Notes: generated by a model not told the origin, from the sequence alone. Shown: positions 15,853 to 24,144, counted from the stretch's first letter. The stretch: DNA of 39,238 nucleotides from an uncultured Clostridia bacterium (GCA_944383465.1 CALWPQ010000014.1:1-39238), one strand, 5' to 3'. Numbers and translations are program-made.

Positions 15853-17202
15853 TTATGTATGAATATTCATTTTTGTCTTGCTTTTTATATCTTTTAAAAA
15901 AAAATTTTCCGATAATTCTGAATATTCGATTTTTGCAGCCGCTGCTTTCATTTTTTTGCCTTCTTTAAATGCGTAAAGACCGAGAATAATAGACAAGATG
16001 CACATTGCCGCGCAAATGGCAAGAATCAAGGTAAAGCTTCCCCCGCAAAGATCAACAACCATTCCCATAAGAGGGCTGATCGCTGCACCGGCAAGAGACG
16101 TAAATACGCATATAGAGCCGTAAATTTTCATAAAGTTTTTCATTCCGAACACTTCTATGACGACAAGGGGGCTGCCTACTGTAGATGCCGCATATATCGA
16201 TCCCACAAGTATTATTCCTATTACTAAAAGCGGTACTGAGCGGCCTCCCGAGATGAGAAGGATTAAAAGCCCTAAAAGCGGCACAAGCGGTCCCAGTGTC
16301 ACCAGAAAGATTGGATTTTTGTCCGCGGCAAGGCCGATGGTATTTTTGCCTATGAGCGATCCAATCTGAGCCATTCCCGCAAGTGTTGCTGCAAAGGTCA
16401 AAGACATCCCCAGCGAAGAAGCGTATGATGCCACATAAGGCACAAAACAGCAGGTACATACAAAGCAGCTTATAGTGCCCATCGCTGCAAAAAAGGCCTT
16501 TGAACGTACAGCGTCTTTGTACTCTATGCTGATATCGCTTTGCTTAATATTTTCATCTTTTTTATTTTCGTTATTTTTATTTCTGCCGCTGTACGGTTCA
16601 AGCCCTTTGTCAGCTGGAAAATCTTTAAACACGAAGACTGCAAACGGTACCGCTAAAATCAAAATTATCGCACCATACATTATATATCCGGCTCTCCAGC
16701 CATACGTTTCCATCACTTTTCCCGCTATCGGGTTGATAATAACGCCGCTTACTCCGGCCATTGATGAGCTGAAGCCGATGAAAAACGCCGTACTTGTCTT
16801 AAACCAGCGGTTAATCGCCACAGTCGCAACTATAGACTGCGTGAGCGATACGACAATACCGAGAAGCGCGCCCGTGATATAAAACATCCAAACCTGCGTA
16901 AACTGTGACTGTGCAAAATAACAGACCGACTGTAAAAGCAGCAGTATTATTACAGCCAGCTTAAGACTGTATTTTTCCACGAACGGAGTCATAATTTTTA
17001 CTCCTATTCCCGCCGTAAGCGACATGCAGGTAAAGGAAATTACAAATACCCCGCGGCTGACACCTATCGCTTCGCTTACAGGAGTATAAAAGACACCGGC
17101 ACAGCCGAATGCAAGAGATACACTCGTTGCGGAAAACACGCAGCAACAGGCAACTATTAAAAATCCGTAATGAAAGCCTCTCCTTTTTTCAATTTCGGAC
17201 AT
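15853..17202 (-). CDS. Major facilitator superfamily transporter (OFA/monocarboxylate-like)
   Basis: A 449-residue, 12-TM MFS carrier. The opening RRGFHYGFLIVACCCVF and FGCAGVFYTPVSEAIGVSRG, the central acidic cytoplasmic loop (about 205-230, rich in Asn, Lys and Glu), and GTISCFVCTCCFVPYVASYA match the oxalate/formate antiporter and monocarboxylate-porter branch. Such carriers move small organic acids or exchange dicarboxylates. Next to a class III CoA-transferase and GntR regulator, the likely cargo is an organic acid used or excreted by that pathway; oxalate is possible but no oxalyl-CoA decarboxylase is present. GGGGGAT serves as ribosome site. Confidence 0.82.
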   Translation of the reverse strand: MSEIEKRRGFHYGFLIVACCCVFSATSVSLAFGCAGVFYTPVSEAIGVSRGVFVISFTCMSLTAGIGVKIMTPFVEKYSLKLAVIILLLLQSVCYFAQSQFTQVWMFYITGALLGIVVSLTQSIVATVAINRWFKTSTAFFIGFSSSMAGVSGVIINPIAGKVMETYGWRAGYIMYGAIILILAVPFAVFVFKDFPADKGLEPYSGRNKNNENKKDENIKQSDISIEYKDAVRSKAFFAAMGTISCFVCTCCFVPYVASYASSLGMSLTFAATLAGMAQIGSLIGKNTIGLAADKNPIFLVTLGPLVPLLGLLILLISGGRSVPLLVIGIILVGSIYAASTVGSPLVVIEVFGMKNFMKIYGSICVFTSLAGAAISPLMGMVVDLCGGSFTLILAICAAMCILSIILGLYAFKEGKKMKAAAAKIEYSELSENFFLKDIKSKTKMNIHT

Positions 17203-17229
17203 ATGATTTCATCCCCCATTTCTGAATAA

Positions 17230-17275
17230 TTATAAACCGAGGTCATCGGTATTCATCCGAAGCCTCGGTTTAATG
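17230..17275 (-). terminator. Stem-loop between the gntR-type gene and the MFS gene
   Basis: TAAACCGAGG (17233-17242) pairs perfectly with CCTCGGTTTA (17263-17272) around a 20-base loop containing a further CGG/CCG pairing. On the minus strand it is followed by TAATTATT, only weakly T-rich. It may terminate the regulator transcript, or lie in the MFS leader as a regulatory hairpin or binding site. Confidence 0.5.
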
Positions 17276-17369
17276 ATAACATAATAATAAATTGTCAGTC
17301 AATTTTAGTACAGAATTCCACTGTATTTGAATTTTCTGTTTTTTATTAAGTAAAGACTGATATGAACGG

Positions 17370-18116
17370 TCAGTCGAAACTTTTTCTGTTTATGTTCATA
17401 CAGAAATTGAGATGCTCGTTCATAAGAAGCTTTGCCTCTCCTGTAAATCCGTTTTTTATGGCGTTGCTTATTGCAACATGCTGATGTCCGATTTTTACAA
17501 GATTTTTTACAGAATAGTCCGATACTTCGTTTCCCGTCACAGCTGTAAGATAAGTCAGTTTTTTCTCTATTGATTTATAGGTTTCAATAAGAACTTTGCT
17601 GTTGGTCGCGTTTACTATAAGTTTATGAAACTCTCTGTCTAATTTTGTTGTTTTAATAAGCAGGCTTTTATCACGGGTTTTGTCGTACAATACATATCCA
17701 CTGTAAAATTTCCGTGCAAGATCCTCAAGTTTTTCGAGGTCTATGAGCCAAGGATGTTCGGCGCAGTAGTATGCTGATGCCGGCTCTATAGCTTTTCTCA
17801 CGAAAAACAAATCTTCTACCTCCGGCATCGTAATCTTAAACACTCTGTATATGCTTTGTTTGCCGGTATCGTTGAGCTCTATTTTTATGAGCCCTTTTTC
17901 CGCAAGACGGTCTATAGCTTCTCTTACGGGCGTTGTAGATATGCCAAGCTGCGATGCTATATTTGATATTATGAGTTTTTCTCCCGGTTTAAGTCTCATT
18001 GTCAGAATTGCATCTTCCACTGCGTCGGACACGATTTTACTCACATTGGTAAAAGGATTTTTTTCAAGTTCTTTGGTTACATAACCTACATCGAATATAT
18101 TGCTGTCATTTCTCAT
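17370..18116 (-). CDS. GntR-family (FadR/FCD subfamily) transcriptional regulator
   Basis: A 248-residue regulator. GntR winged helix at about 25-92 (PGEKLIISNIASQLGISTTP then VREAIDRLAEKGLI) is followed by the all-helical FCD ligand domain (about 100-235) with the metal-binding Asp/His pattern (LDREFHKLI, then HVAISNAI and MNEHLNF). FCD members generally sense organic acids or sugar acids and repress neighbouring catabolic genes. It sits between the class III CoA-transferase and the MFS carrier, all on the minus strand, so it probably controls these two. GGGAGG precedes ATG 18116. Confidence 0.9.
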   Translation of the reverse strand: MRNDSNIFDVGYVTKELEKNPFTNVSKIVSDAVEDAILTMRLKPGEKLIISNIASQLGISTTPVREAIDRLAEKGLIKIELNDTGKQSIYRVFKITMPEVEDLFFVRKAIEPASAYYCAEHPWLIDLEKLEDLARKFYSGYVLYDKTRDKSLLIKTTKLDREFHKLIVNATNSKVLIETYKSIEKKLTYLTAVTGNEVSDYSVKNLVKIGHQHVAISNAIKNGFTGEAKLLMNEHLNFCMNINRKSFD

Positions 18117-18186
18117 AATCCGTACGCCTCCCGAAAAACAAACTCATCATTTTTATTTTATCCATATGTTATTACTGCGCTTTTTA

Positions 18187-19419
18187 TTACTTTACTATAT
18201 TGTTTTCCTTCATTTTTTCAATTGTTTCATTGCTGTAACCTAACCCGGCAAGGATTTCGTCCGTATTTTCACCCATTTTTCCCGTCGGCCGCAGCTTTCT
18301 TTTGTCGTAATTGGAAAGAAACATCGGCGGCACCGGCATCATGACTTTAGTACCGTCCTGGTAGGTGATTTCTTCCACATAATTGTTGACTATTGCCTGT
18401 TCGTCCTGTGACACTTCGCGCGTAGGCACAGCGACATCAAACGGCATACTTATTGCCTGGAAAAGTTTTTTCCATTCTGCCGAAGGTTTTTTTGCGAAGG
18501 CGTCTTCCATTTTGCGTCTGAGATCTCTGTAGGCGTAGTTTTGAAGAAGCGTCTCGGACGTTTTAAATCTCGGATCACTGCATATTTCCTCTTCAATACC
18601 GAGCACCTTTGCTATTCGCTGAAGATCATTTTCATAGGTCGTTACCTGATTGATATTTACCCATCTTTCATCGGCACAGAGATAGTAACCGATAAGAGGA
18701 TTTTTAATTTCATTCGGGTCAGGATTAAGGCTTTTCTTTTCAAACTGAGTCATAACAACACCCTGTCCGTTGCACCAAATGGCGCTTGAGTAAAGCGAAG
18801 TTTCTACTTTTGTGCCTTCGCCATATTTTTCTCTGCCGATAATTGCGAGCAAAATAGCGCTAAAAAACGACGATGCTGTAACTGTATCTCCGAACGCATA
18901 TGTAGGATTAAGCGGATACGGCACTCCCGCAACCGACCAGTCGGCGCTCATACCGCCTCTGAGCCAGAATACCGTTGAATCGTACCCCGGATCATCTTTA
19001 TTCGGGCCAAGTGGTCCGTAGCCAGAAAAGTGCGCATAGATAAGTCTTGGCATTTTTTTCGACAGTGTATCATAATCAAGGCCGAGGCGCGCAAGACCTT
19101 GATGTCTCACATTGGTAACGAAGATATCGGCATCCTCAAGAAGCTTTAGCATCGTTTCTTTACCTTCAGGAGTTTTTAGGTTAAGCGAAATATGCTTTTT
19201 ATTTGCATTCTGCACCGTGTAAAGAGGGTTGCAGTCGTCTCTCGATGGGGCCTGAAAATGCGGTTCAAGAAACCGCTGGCCGTCTCCGCCCAAACTCTCG
19301 ACCTTGATTACATCTGCGCCGAAAGTACATAGAAGCTCCGCCGCCGTAGGGGCTGCAACTATTGTCGACAAATCAACAACCTTTACTCCCTCAAGCGGGT
19401 ATTTTTTATTTTCTGCCAT
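18187..19419 (-). CDS. Class III (CaiB/BaiF family) CoA-transferase, FldA/HadA-like
   Basis: A 410-residue family III CoA-transferase, cytoplasmic, moving CoA between carboxylic acids through an aspartyl-CoA adduct. The N-terminal Rossmann part has KVVDLSTIVAAPTAAELLCT and VIKVES. The catalytic Asp is D147 in KDDPGYDSTVFWLRGGMS. The stretches LGLDYDTLSKKMPRLIYAHF and NPLIGYYLCADERW resemble, as I remember them, FldA (aryl-lactate) and HadA (2-hydroxyisocaproate) CoA-transferases more than formyl-CoA transferase. That would point to reductive Stickland-type fermentation, yet no 2-hydroxyacyl-CoA dehydratase or dehydrogenase lies in the window. Other possibilities are bile-acid or oxalate CoA transfer. 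A SigmaA promoter and AAAGGAG precede it. Confidence 0.85.
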   Translation of the reverse strand: MAENKKYPLEGVKVVDLSTIVAAPTAAELLCTFGADVIKVESLGGDGQRFLEPHFQAPSRDDCNPLYTVQNANKKHISLNLKTPEGKETMLKLLEDADIFVTNVRHQGLARLGLDYDTLSKKMPRLIYAHFSGYGPLGPNKDDPGYDSTVFWLRGGMSADWSVAGVPYPLNPTYAFGDTVTASSFFSAILLAIIGREKYGEGTKVETSLYSSAIWCNGQGVVMTQFEKKSLNPDPNEIKNPLIGYYLCADERWVNINQVTTYENDLQRIAKVLGIEEEICSDPRFKTSETLLQNYAYRDLRRKMEDAFAKKPSAEWKKLFQAISMPFDVAVPTREVSQDEQAIVNNYVEEITYQDGTKVMMPVPPMFLSNYDKRKLRPTGKMGENTDEILAGLGYSNETIEKMKENNIVK

Positions 19420-19476
19420 AGTCTAACTCCTTTCACAAACCGTTTTAGCTATAACTCAGCATACTTTTTCAATTTT

Positions 19477-19505
19477 ACTATATCTGAATTTTTAAAAAAT
19501 TTCAA
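19477..19505 (-). promoter_or_regulatory. SigmaA-type promoter of the CoA-transferase gene
   Basis: On the minus strand TTGAAA (19505-19500) and TATAGT (19482-19477) are 17 bases apart, about 50 bases before the start codon. It probably drives CoA-transferase and the GntR regulator together. Confidence 0.72.
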
Positions 19506-19568
19506 AATCAGTCGAAAAATATCATTTTGAACGGATATTTTATTGTTTAAAAAAATTTTAGGCACGGT

Positions 19569-19597
19569 TTGGCTTTTACTCCCTGATATGATATAAT
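19569..19597 (+). promoter_or_regulatory. SigmaA-type promoter of yhbY
   Basis: TTGGCT (19569-19574) and TATAAT (19592-19597) are spaced by 17 bases, giving a start about 25-30 bases before the ribosome site. Confidence 0.72.
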
Positions 19598-19632
19598 TTT
19601 TTTTATAATTTAAATTGACAGGAGAAATTTAT

Positions 19633-19938
19633 ATGATTACAAGTAAACAGCGAAGTTTTCTTAAAAGTCTTGCACATAATCTCGACCCGATCGTTATGAT
19701 AGGAAAGAGCGGGCTCACAGAGAATATAATAAAGGAAATGGATATATGTCTTGAAACGCGCGAACTTATAAAAGTAAAACTCCAGGAAGGCGCGGATCTT
19801 GATCCGAAAGAAACTGCCAACATTGCCGCAGAAAAGCTCGGCGCAGAATTTGTACAGGCTATCGGGCGTAAATTCGTGCTTTACAGGTATTCAAAATCGC
19901 AGGCAAAAGAAGGAAAACAGATTGTTTTGCCAAAGTAA
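19633..19938 (+). CDS. yhbY: YhbY-family CRM-domain RNA-binding protein
   Basis: A 101-residue single CRM-domain protein, associated with pre-50S ribosomal particles in E. coli. The family hallmark is clear: MITSKQRSFLKSLAHNLDPI at the N-terminus and MIGKSGLTENII (about 22-33), containing the GxxG-type loop. The ATG at 19633, with AGGAG nine bases upstream, is preferred over an in-frame TTG at 19615, which precedes the ribosome site. It has its own promoter. Usually found near obgE/nadD; here it stands alone with a small NrdD-like gene after it. Confidence 0.92.
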   Translation: MITSKQRSFLKSLAHNLDPIVMIGKSGLTENIIKEMDICLETRELIKVKLQEGADLDPKETANIAAEKLGAEFVQAIGRKFVLYRYSKSQAKEGKQIVLPK

Positions 19939-20050
19939 GCTTAAAAAATGTAAGTTATATATTTACTTTTTGCCTGTTCCAGCGTATACTTTATATTGTA
20001 CTTTTCAAATAATAAATATAAATTTTACACATTATATAGGAGGTGTCGCT

Positions 20051-20341
20051 ATGAGTATAGCTTTTACGGTAACAGGTGCTGAACTGAGCGAAAAAGAAAA
20101 AATGGCGTATGTCGATTACTTGCAGAAGAAGCATAACAGGACGCTCCAAAGTCTTGATATCAATGTTGACGGTGAGTTTGTGGATCTGCACTATAAGTTT
20201 GAGCCGATTGGATTTGAGAGAATAAGAAGAATTACAGGATATCTCGTAGGCACTATGGATAATTGGAATTCGGCAAAGGCGGCGGAAGAAGCAGACAGAG
20301 TAAAGCATAATATTCCTGAAGCAAGCTTTGAACGCATATAG
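20051..20341 (+). CDS. Small stand-alone protein resembling the C-terminal tail of anaerobic ribonucleotide reductase NrdD
   Basis: A 96-residue protein starting at ATG 20051 with a strong ATAGGAGG site; the same frame is open upstream but lacks a credible start. The C-terminal part, FERIRRITGYLVGTMDNWNS followed by AKAAEEADRVKH, resembles the last segment of class III NrdD (pattern TGYL, WN, K, E, RxxH), which relatives often carry as a separate small gene. The protein has no cysteine at all, so the zinc-site cysteines of true NrdD and the catalytic glycyl-radical loop are absent, and it cannot be a reductase. A regulatory or accessory role is possible; function is unknown. Confidence 0.6.
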   Translation: MSIAFTVTGAELSEKEKMAYVDYLQKKHNRTLQSLDINVDGEFVDLHYKFEPIGFERIRRITGYLVGTMDNWNSAKAAEEADRVKHNIPEASFERI

Positions 20342-20365
20342 ATTAAATTATGCAGATATTAAACA

Positions 20366-20410
20366 AAGGGCCGGTCACTTTTAAAAGCGACCGGCTTGAT
20401 ATTTTCTTGT
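20366..20410 (+). terminator. Terminator after the small NrdD-like gene
   Basis: GCCGGTC (20370-20376) pairs with GACCGGC (20389-20395), with further pairing of CTTTT and AAAAG inside past an A/C mismatch. The following sequence TTGATATTTTCTTGTTTT is only moderately T-rich. It lies between convergent genes. Confidence 0.7.
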
Positions 20411-20427
20411 TTTAATTATTGGGCTGT

Positions 20428-21102
20428 TTAAATGGCATTAAAGTCTGTGTTTTCGTAGCTTTTGAGTATTGAAGCAGCTTCTGCACCGTATTCGCGGCCG
20501 TAGGCTTCAAGAACTTCATCATTTATTTTTTTGCCTTCTTCACCAAATACTGCTTCGGTAACTCTGTTGTAACTAAAATATAGGTGTGCGCAGTGATAAT
20601 CGAAGGTGTGGGCAAGCTCGTTTTTTTGCCGAACTTCAGGAGCTTTGTCAAGAAAAACATTCGGCGTTATATGTCTGCAAAAACAGTCTTTGCTGAGATT
20701 GCAAGGCGCGGTAAACCCAATATCCGGGTTAAAGCCGCGGTAAAGAGCTTCGTCGATCTCTGAGCAATAAGCGGCGCCGGCTTCGAGCGCGCCCATTTTT
20801 TCAAACTGCATATGCCACGGACAGGCCGTTATTCTATAAACGTAATCAGGCGAAGTACTTTCAACTTCGAGAATGGTTTCCGGTGCATCAGCAGTTCTTA
20901 TCAGCTCGCCATATTCTCTGTATGAAAAAATGTCAAGCGGCTTGCCGTCCCGCAGAGCTTTTAATGCCATACGGTGGCCTCTCTGAAGCCCGTACTGCTG
21001 CGTTGCATGAGTAAAGGCGGCAACACCTGTATCTCCGAAACGTTCCTTAAGCTTGTTATAGTACATTGCTGCGATAAACGCATGTGATTGTTCATTGAAC
21101 AT
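20428..21102 (-). CDS. L-2-amino-thiazoline-4-carboxylate (ATC) hydrolase-like protein
   Basis: A 224-residue protein with the layout of the ATC hydrolase-like family: an N-terminal helical region (residues ~1-60), and the central-C-terminal core with AGAAYCSEIDEALYRGFNPD (about 108-127), followed by the Cys-bearing loop NLSKDCFCRHI. ATC hydrolase proper opens the thiazoline ring on the route from ATC to cysteine in Pseudomonas. In Clostridia this family is widespread and its true substrates are mostly unknown. AGGAGG precedes ATG 21102. It is divergent from purB across a 215-bp intergenic region. Assignment rests on pattern recognition, not on alignment. Confidence 0.6.
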   Translation of the reverse strand: MFNEQSHAFIAAMYYNKLKERFGDTGVAAFTHATQQYGLQRGHRMALKALRDGKPLDIFSYREYGELIRTADAPETILEVESTSPDYVYRITACPWHMQFEKMGALEAGAAYCSEIDEALYRGFNPDIGFTAPCNLSKDCFCRHITPNVFLDKAPEVRQKNELAHTFDYHCAHLYFSYNRVTEAVFGEEGKKINDEVLEAYGREYGAEAASILKSYENTDFNAI

Positions 21103-21242
21103 TTTATCTGCCTCCTAAACATAATCAGAACATCTTATAAAATAAGTAATTATGTTGATTATACACGATAATGCAGAAAAAAGATATAGATTTCTGAATT
21201 TTCTCATAAAAATTGTTGGAGTTCATATTGTGTGTACAAATC

Positions 21243-21272
21243 TTGAAATGATTTGTTGTTTTATGGTATAAT
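21243..21272 (+). promoter_or_regulatory. SigmaA-type promoter of purB-purA
   Basis: TTGAAA (21243-21248) and TATAAT (21267-21272) are 18 bases apart, giving a leader of about 40 bases before purB. No G-box purine riboswitch or PurR-type palindrome is obvious in so short a leader. Confidence 0.75.
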
Positions 21273-21317
21273 AATTTGTTAAAACTTAAAATTAAAGGCT
21301 GATGAAAGGAGAAGCTA

Positions 21318-22754
21318 ATGGTGGATTATACAGGATACACAAGTCCGCTTTCAGAGCGTTACCCGAGCAAGGAGATGAAATATCTGTTTTCGCCCGATAT
21401 GAAATTCAAGACTTGGCGCAGACTTTGGATTGCGCTTGCAGAAGCGGAGCAGGAGCTCGGTCTCGATATCACGGATGAGCAGCTCGAAGAACTGCGTGCG
21501 CACAAGGATGATATAAATTTTGAGGCGGCAAAGGAACGCGAAAAGGAAGTACGTCACGATGTAATGTCGCATGTATATGCATACGGGCTTCAGTGTCCTA
21601 AAGCTAAAGGTATTATTCACCTCGGCGCCACAAGCTGCTATGTAGGAGACAATACCGATCTCATCATTATGACGGAAGGCTTAAAGCTCGTGCGCGCAAA
21701 GGTCATCAATGTCCTTGCCGCGCTCAGTAAATTTGCGGAAAAATATAAAGATCTGCCGACACTCGCATTTACTCACTTTCAGCCAGCGCAGCCTACGACG
21801 GTGGGCAAGCGTGCATGTCTTTGGATGAACGAGCTCGTGCTCGACCTCGAAGATATAGATCATGTACTTGCGACTATGAAGCTGCTCGGAAGCAAGGGCA
21901 CGACGGGTACTCAGGCCAGCTTTTTGGAGCTGTTTGCCGGCGACCACGAGAAATGCAAGAAGCTCGATCAGCTTATCGCAGAAAAAATGGGTTTTAAAGC
22001 ATGTTATCCTGTTTCGGGACAGACTTATTCAAGAAAAGTTGACAGCCGCGTGCTTTCGCTGCTTTCAGGCATTGCGCAGAGCGCGCATAAATTTTCCAAC
22101 GATATCAGGCTTCTGCAAAATCTTAAAGAAATAGAAGAGCCTTTTGAAAAGCATCAGATAGGTTCTTCTGCTATGGCGTATAAGCGCAATCCTATGCGCT
22201 CGGAGCGTATGGCGTCGCTGGCAAACTATGTAATGAGTACGGCTATGAACCCGGCCATTACGGCGAGCACACAGTGGTTTGAGCGCACGCTCGATGACTC
22301 GGCAAACAAAAGGATCAGCATCAGCGAAGCATTTTTGGCAACGGACAGTATTCTCGAACTGTATATGAACGTGGCAAACGGTCTTGTCGTTTATCCTAAG
22401 GTAATTACTGCACATCTGATGGCAGAGTTGCCTTTTATGGCGACGGAAAATATTATGATGGACGCTGTAAAAATGGGCGGCGACAGACAGGAGCTGCATG
22501 AAAAAATTCGCACGCATTCAATGGCGGCGGGCAAACTCGTAAAGGAAGAAGGAAAAGCGAACGATCTTCTTGACAGGATCGCCGCTGATCCCGCCTTTAA
22601 TATAAGCAAAGAGGCTTTACAGAAGGTTATGAAGCCGGAAAATTATGTCGGCCGGGCACCCGAGCAGACAGAAGAGTTTCTAAACGGGGTCATAAAGCCT
22701 ATTCTGGCGGAGAACAAAGATGCACTTGGCATGCACGCTGAAATCAATGTCTAA
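21318..22754 (+). CDS. purB: Adenylosuccinate lyase
   Basis: A 478-residue member of the fumarase/aspartase superfamily. It splits adenylosuccinate to AMP plus fumarate, and SAICAR to AICAR in purine synthesis. The superfamily signature GSSAMAYKRNPMRSE (about 281-295) is intact; other conserved stretches are KGIIHLGATSCYVGDNTDLI (about 96-115) and HFQPAQPTTVGKR (about 153-165). The length suits the longer eukaryote-like/Clostridial form. AAAGGAG precedes ATG 21318. It is 46 bases upstream of purA, so the two AMP-branch enzymes form one operon. Confidence 0.95.
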   Translation: MVDYTGYTSPLSERYPSKEMKYLFSPDMKFKTWRRLWIALAEAEQELGLDITDEQLEELRAHKDDINFEAAKEREKEVRHDVMSHVYAYGLQCPKAKGIIHLGATSCYVGDNTDLIIMTEGLKLVRAKVINVLAALSKFAEKYKDLPTLAFTHFQPAQPTTVGKRACLWMNELVLDLEDIDHVLATMKLLGSKGTTGTQASFLELFAGDHEKCKKLDQLIAEKMGFKACYPVSGQTYSRKVDSRVLSLLSGIAQSAHKFSNDIRLLQNLKEIEEPFEKHQIGSSAMAYKRNPMRSERMASLANYVMSTAMNPAITASTQWFERTLDDSANKRISISEAFLATDSILELYMNVANGLVVYPKVITAHLMAELPFMATENIMMDAVKMGGDRQELHEKIRTHSMAAGKLVKEEGKANDLLDRIAADPAFNISKEALQKVMKPENYVGRAPEQTEEFLNGVIKPILAENKDALGMHAEINV

Positions 22755-22800
22755 GTACAAAATTTTGTTCTTTTGCATCGAAAGATAGGAGGAATCAGTT

Positions 22801-24087
22801 ATGATCAAAGCAATCGTAGGCGCCAACTGGGGCGATGAGGGAAAAGGAAAAATTACAGATATGCTGGCTGAGGAAGCCGATATCATCGTCAGGTTTCAGG
22901 GCGGAAGCAATGCCGGACATACCATAGTAAATGACTACGGTAAATTTGCGCTTCATATGCTGCCGTCAGGTGTATTTTACAGCCATACAACCAGCATTAT
23001 CGGAAACGGTGTGGCGCTTAATATTCCTTACCTTATTAATGAAATCAATGCCATTACGGAAAAAGGAGTACCTGCTCCGCACATTCTTGTATCAGACCGC
23101 GCTCAGGTAGTAATGCCGTATCATATATTGTTTGATGGATATGAAGAAGAGCGCCTTGCGGGAAAGTCTTTCGGATCTACGAAAGCGGGCATCGCGCCTA
23201 CCTATTCGGATAAGTATGCGAAAATAGGTTTTCAGGTGTGCGAGCTCTTCGACGACGAACACTTAAAAGAGAAACTTCAGACAGTATGTGTACAAAAAAA
23301 TGTTCTGCTCGAGCATCTTTATCACAAACCGCTGCTTGATGCAGAAGAGCTTTTTAAGACTTGTATAGAGTACAGGGAAATGATAAAGCCTTACGTAGCG
23401 GATACTGCTGCTTATCTCTATGAAGCTGCTCAAAATGGAAAGAATATACTTCTTGAGGGACAGCTCGGCGCTCTCAAAGATACAGATCACGGAATTTACC
23501 CGATGGTAACAAGCTCATCGACATTAGCGGCATTTGCCGCTGTTGGGGCGGGCTTGCCGCCTTATCTCATTACGGATATCGTAACGGTAGTAAAGGCATA
23601 TTCGAGCGCTGTCGGCGCGGGCCCGTTCGTCTCCGAACTTTTCGGAGACGAAGCGGAGGAACTCCGCCGCCGTGGTGGCGACGGAGGCGAGTATGGGGCC
23701 ACCACGGGGCGCCCGCGCCGTGTTGGCTGGTTTGACGCAGTAGCCACACGCTACGGCTGCCGCATGCAGGGTACGACAGAAGTAGCGCTCACAGTGCTCG
23801 ATCCTCTCGGCTATTTGGACGAAATTCCGGTATGTGTAGCGTATGAGCTTGATGGCAAGGAAATAACAAACTTTCCGAACACAGTTGACTGTTACAAGGC
23901 GAAACCGGTGCTCAAAACGCTTCCGGGCTGGAAATGCGACATCCGCGGCATCAGGGACTTTGAAAAATTACCGCAGGAAGCAAAGAACTATGTAGATGAA
24001 ATCGAAAAGCTCATCGGTTTTCCGATTACGCTCGTATCAAACGGTCCCGGCAGAAGCGATATTATACATCGTAAGCCTAAGCTATAA
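22801..24087 (+). CDS. purA: Adenylosuccinate synthetase
   Basis: A 428-residue GTP-dependent ligase joining IMP and aspartate. Motifs: GANWGDEGKGKITDMLAEEA at the N-terminus (P-loop and catalytic Asp), GGSNAGHTIV, KAGIAPTYSDK, LEGQLGALKDTDHG, GATTGRPRRVGWFD and the C-terminal VSNGPGRSD. All are intact. Between ELFGDEAEELRRRGGDGG and EYGATTG the protein has about three extra residues compared with Bacillus PurA as I remember it, and the DNA there is GC-rich and forms three perfect hairpins. It follows purB in an operon and ends at a strong terminator. Confidence 0.95.
   Translation: MIKAIVGANWGDEGKGKITDMLAEEADIIVRFQGGSNAGHTIVNDYGKFALHMLPSGVFYSHTTSIIGNGVALNIPYLINEINAITEKGVPAPHILVSDRAQVVMPYHILFDGYEEERLAGKSFGSTKAGIAPTYSDKYAKIGFQVCELFDDEHLKEKLQTVCVQKNVLLEHLYHKPLLDAEELFKTCIEYREMIKPYVADTAAYLYEAAQNGKNILLEGQLGALKDTDHGIYPMVTSSSTLAAFAAVGAGLPPYLITDIVTVVKAYSSAVGAGPFVSELFGDEAEELRRRGGDGGEYGATTGRPRRVGWFDAVATRYGCRMQGTTEVALTVLDPLGYLDEIPVCVAYELDGKEITNFPNTVDCYKAKPVLKTLPGWKCDIRGIRDFEKLPQEAKNYVDEIEKLIGFPITLVSNGPGRSDIIHRKPKL
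23626..23707 (+). repeat. Three consecutive perfect hairpins inside purA
   Basis: TTCGTCTCCGAA (23626-23637) pairs with TTCGGAGACGAA (23641-23652), loop of three. GCGGAG (23653-23658) pairs with CTCCGC (23662-23667), loop of three. CCGTGGTGGC (23670-23679) pairs with GCCACCACGG (23698-23707), loop of eighteen. They are directly adjacent within a GC-rich stretch of an otherwise average gene. Confidence 0.85.
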
Positions 24088-24103
24088 TATAAAAAACGCA
24101 CAA

Positions 24104-24144
24104 ACATAAAAAGCGCTGTATTTTCTATACAGCGCTTTTTATGC
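24104..24144 (+). terminator. Terminator of the purB-purA operon
   Basis: ATAAAAAGCGCTGTA (24106-24120) is perfectly complementary to TACAGCGCTTTTTAT (24128-24142) around a seven-base loop; the T run is within the 3' arm. The symmetric form allows action on the convergent minus-strand cysteine desulfurase transcript too. Confidence 0.85.

Noticed and set aside
15853..19419. Oxalate catabolism (OxlT plus Frc) as the cluster function
   Set aside because: The CoA-transferase resembles FldA/HadA more than Frc and no oxalyl-CoA decarboxylase is present; kept only as an alternative.
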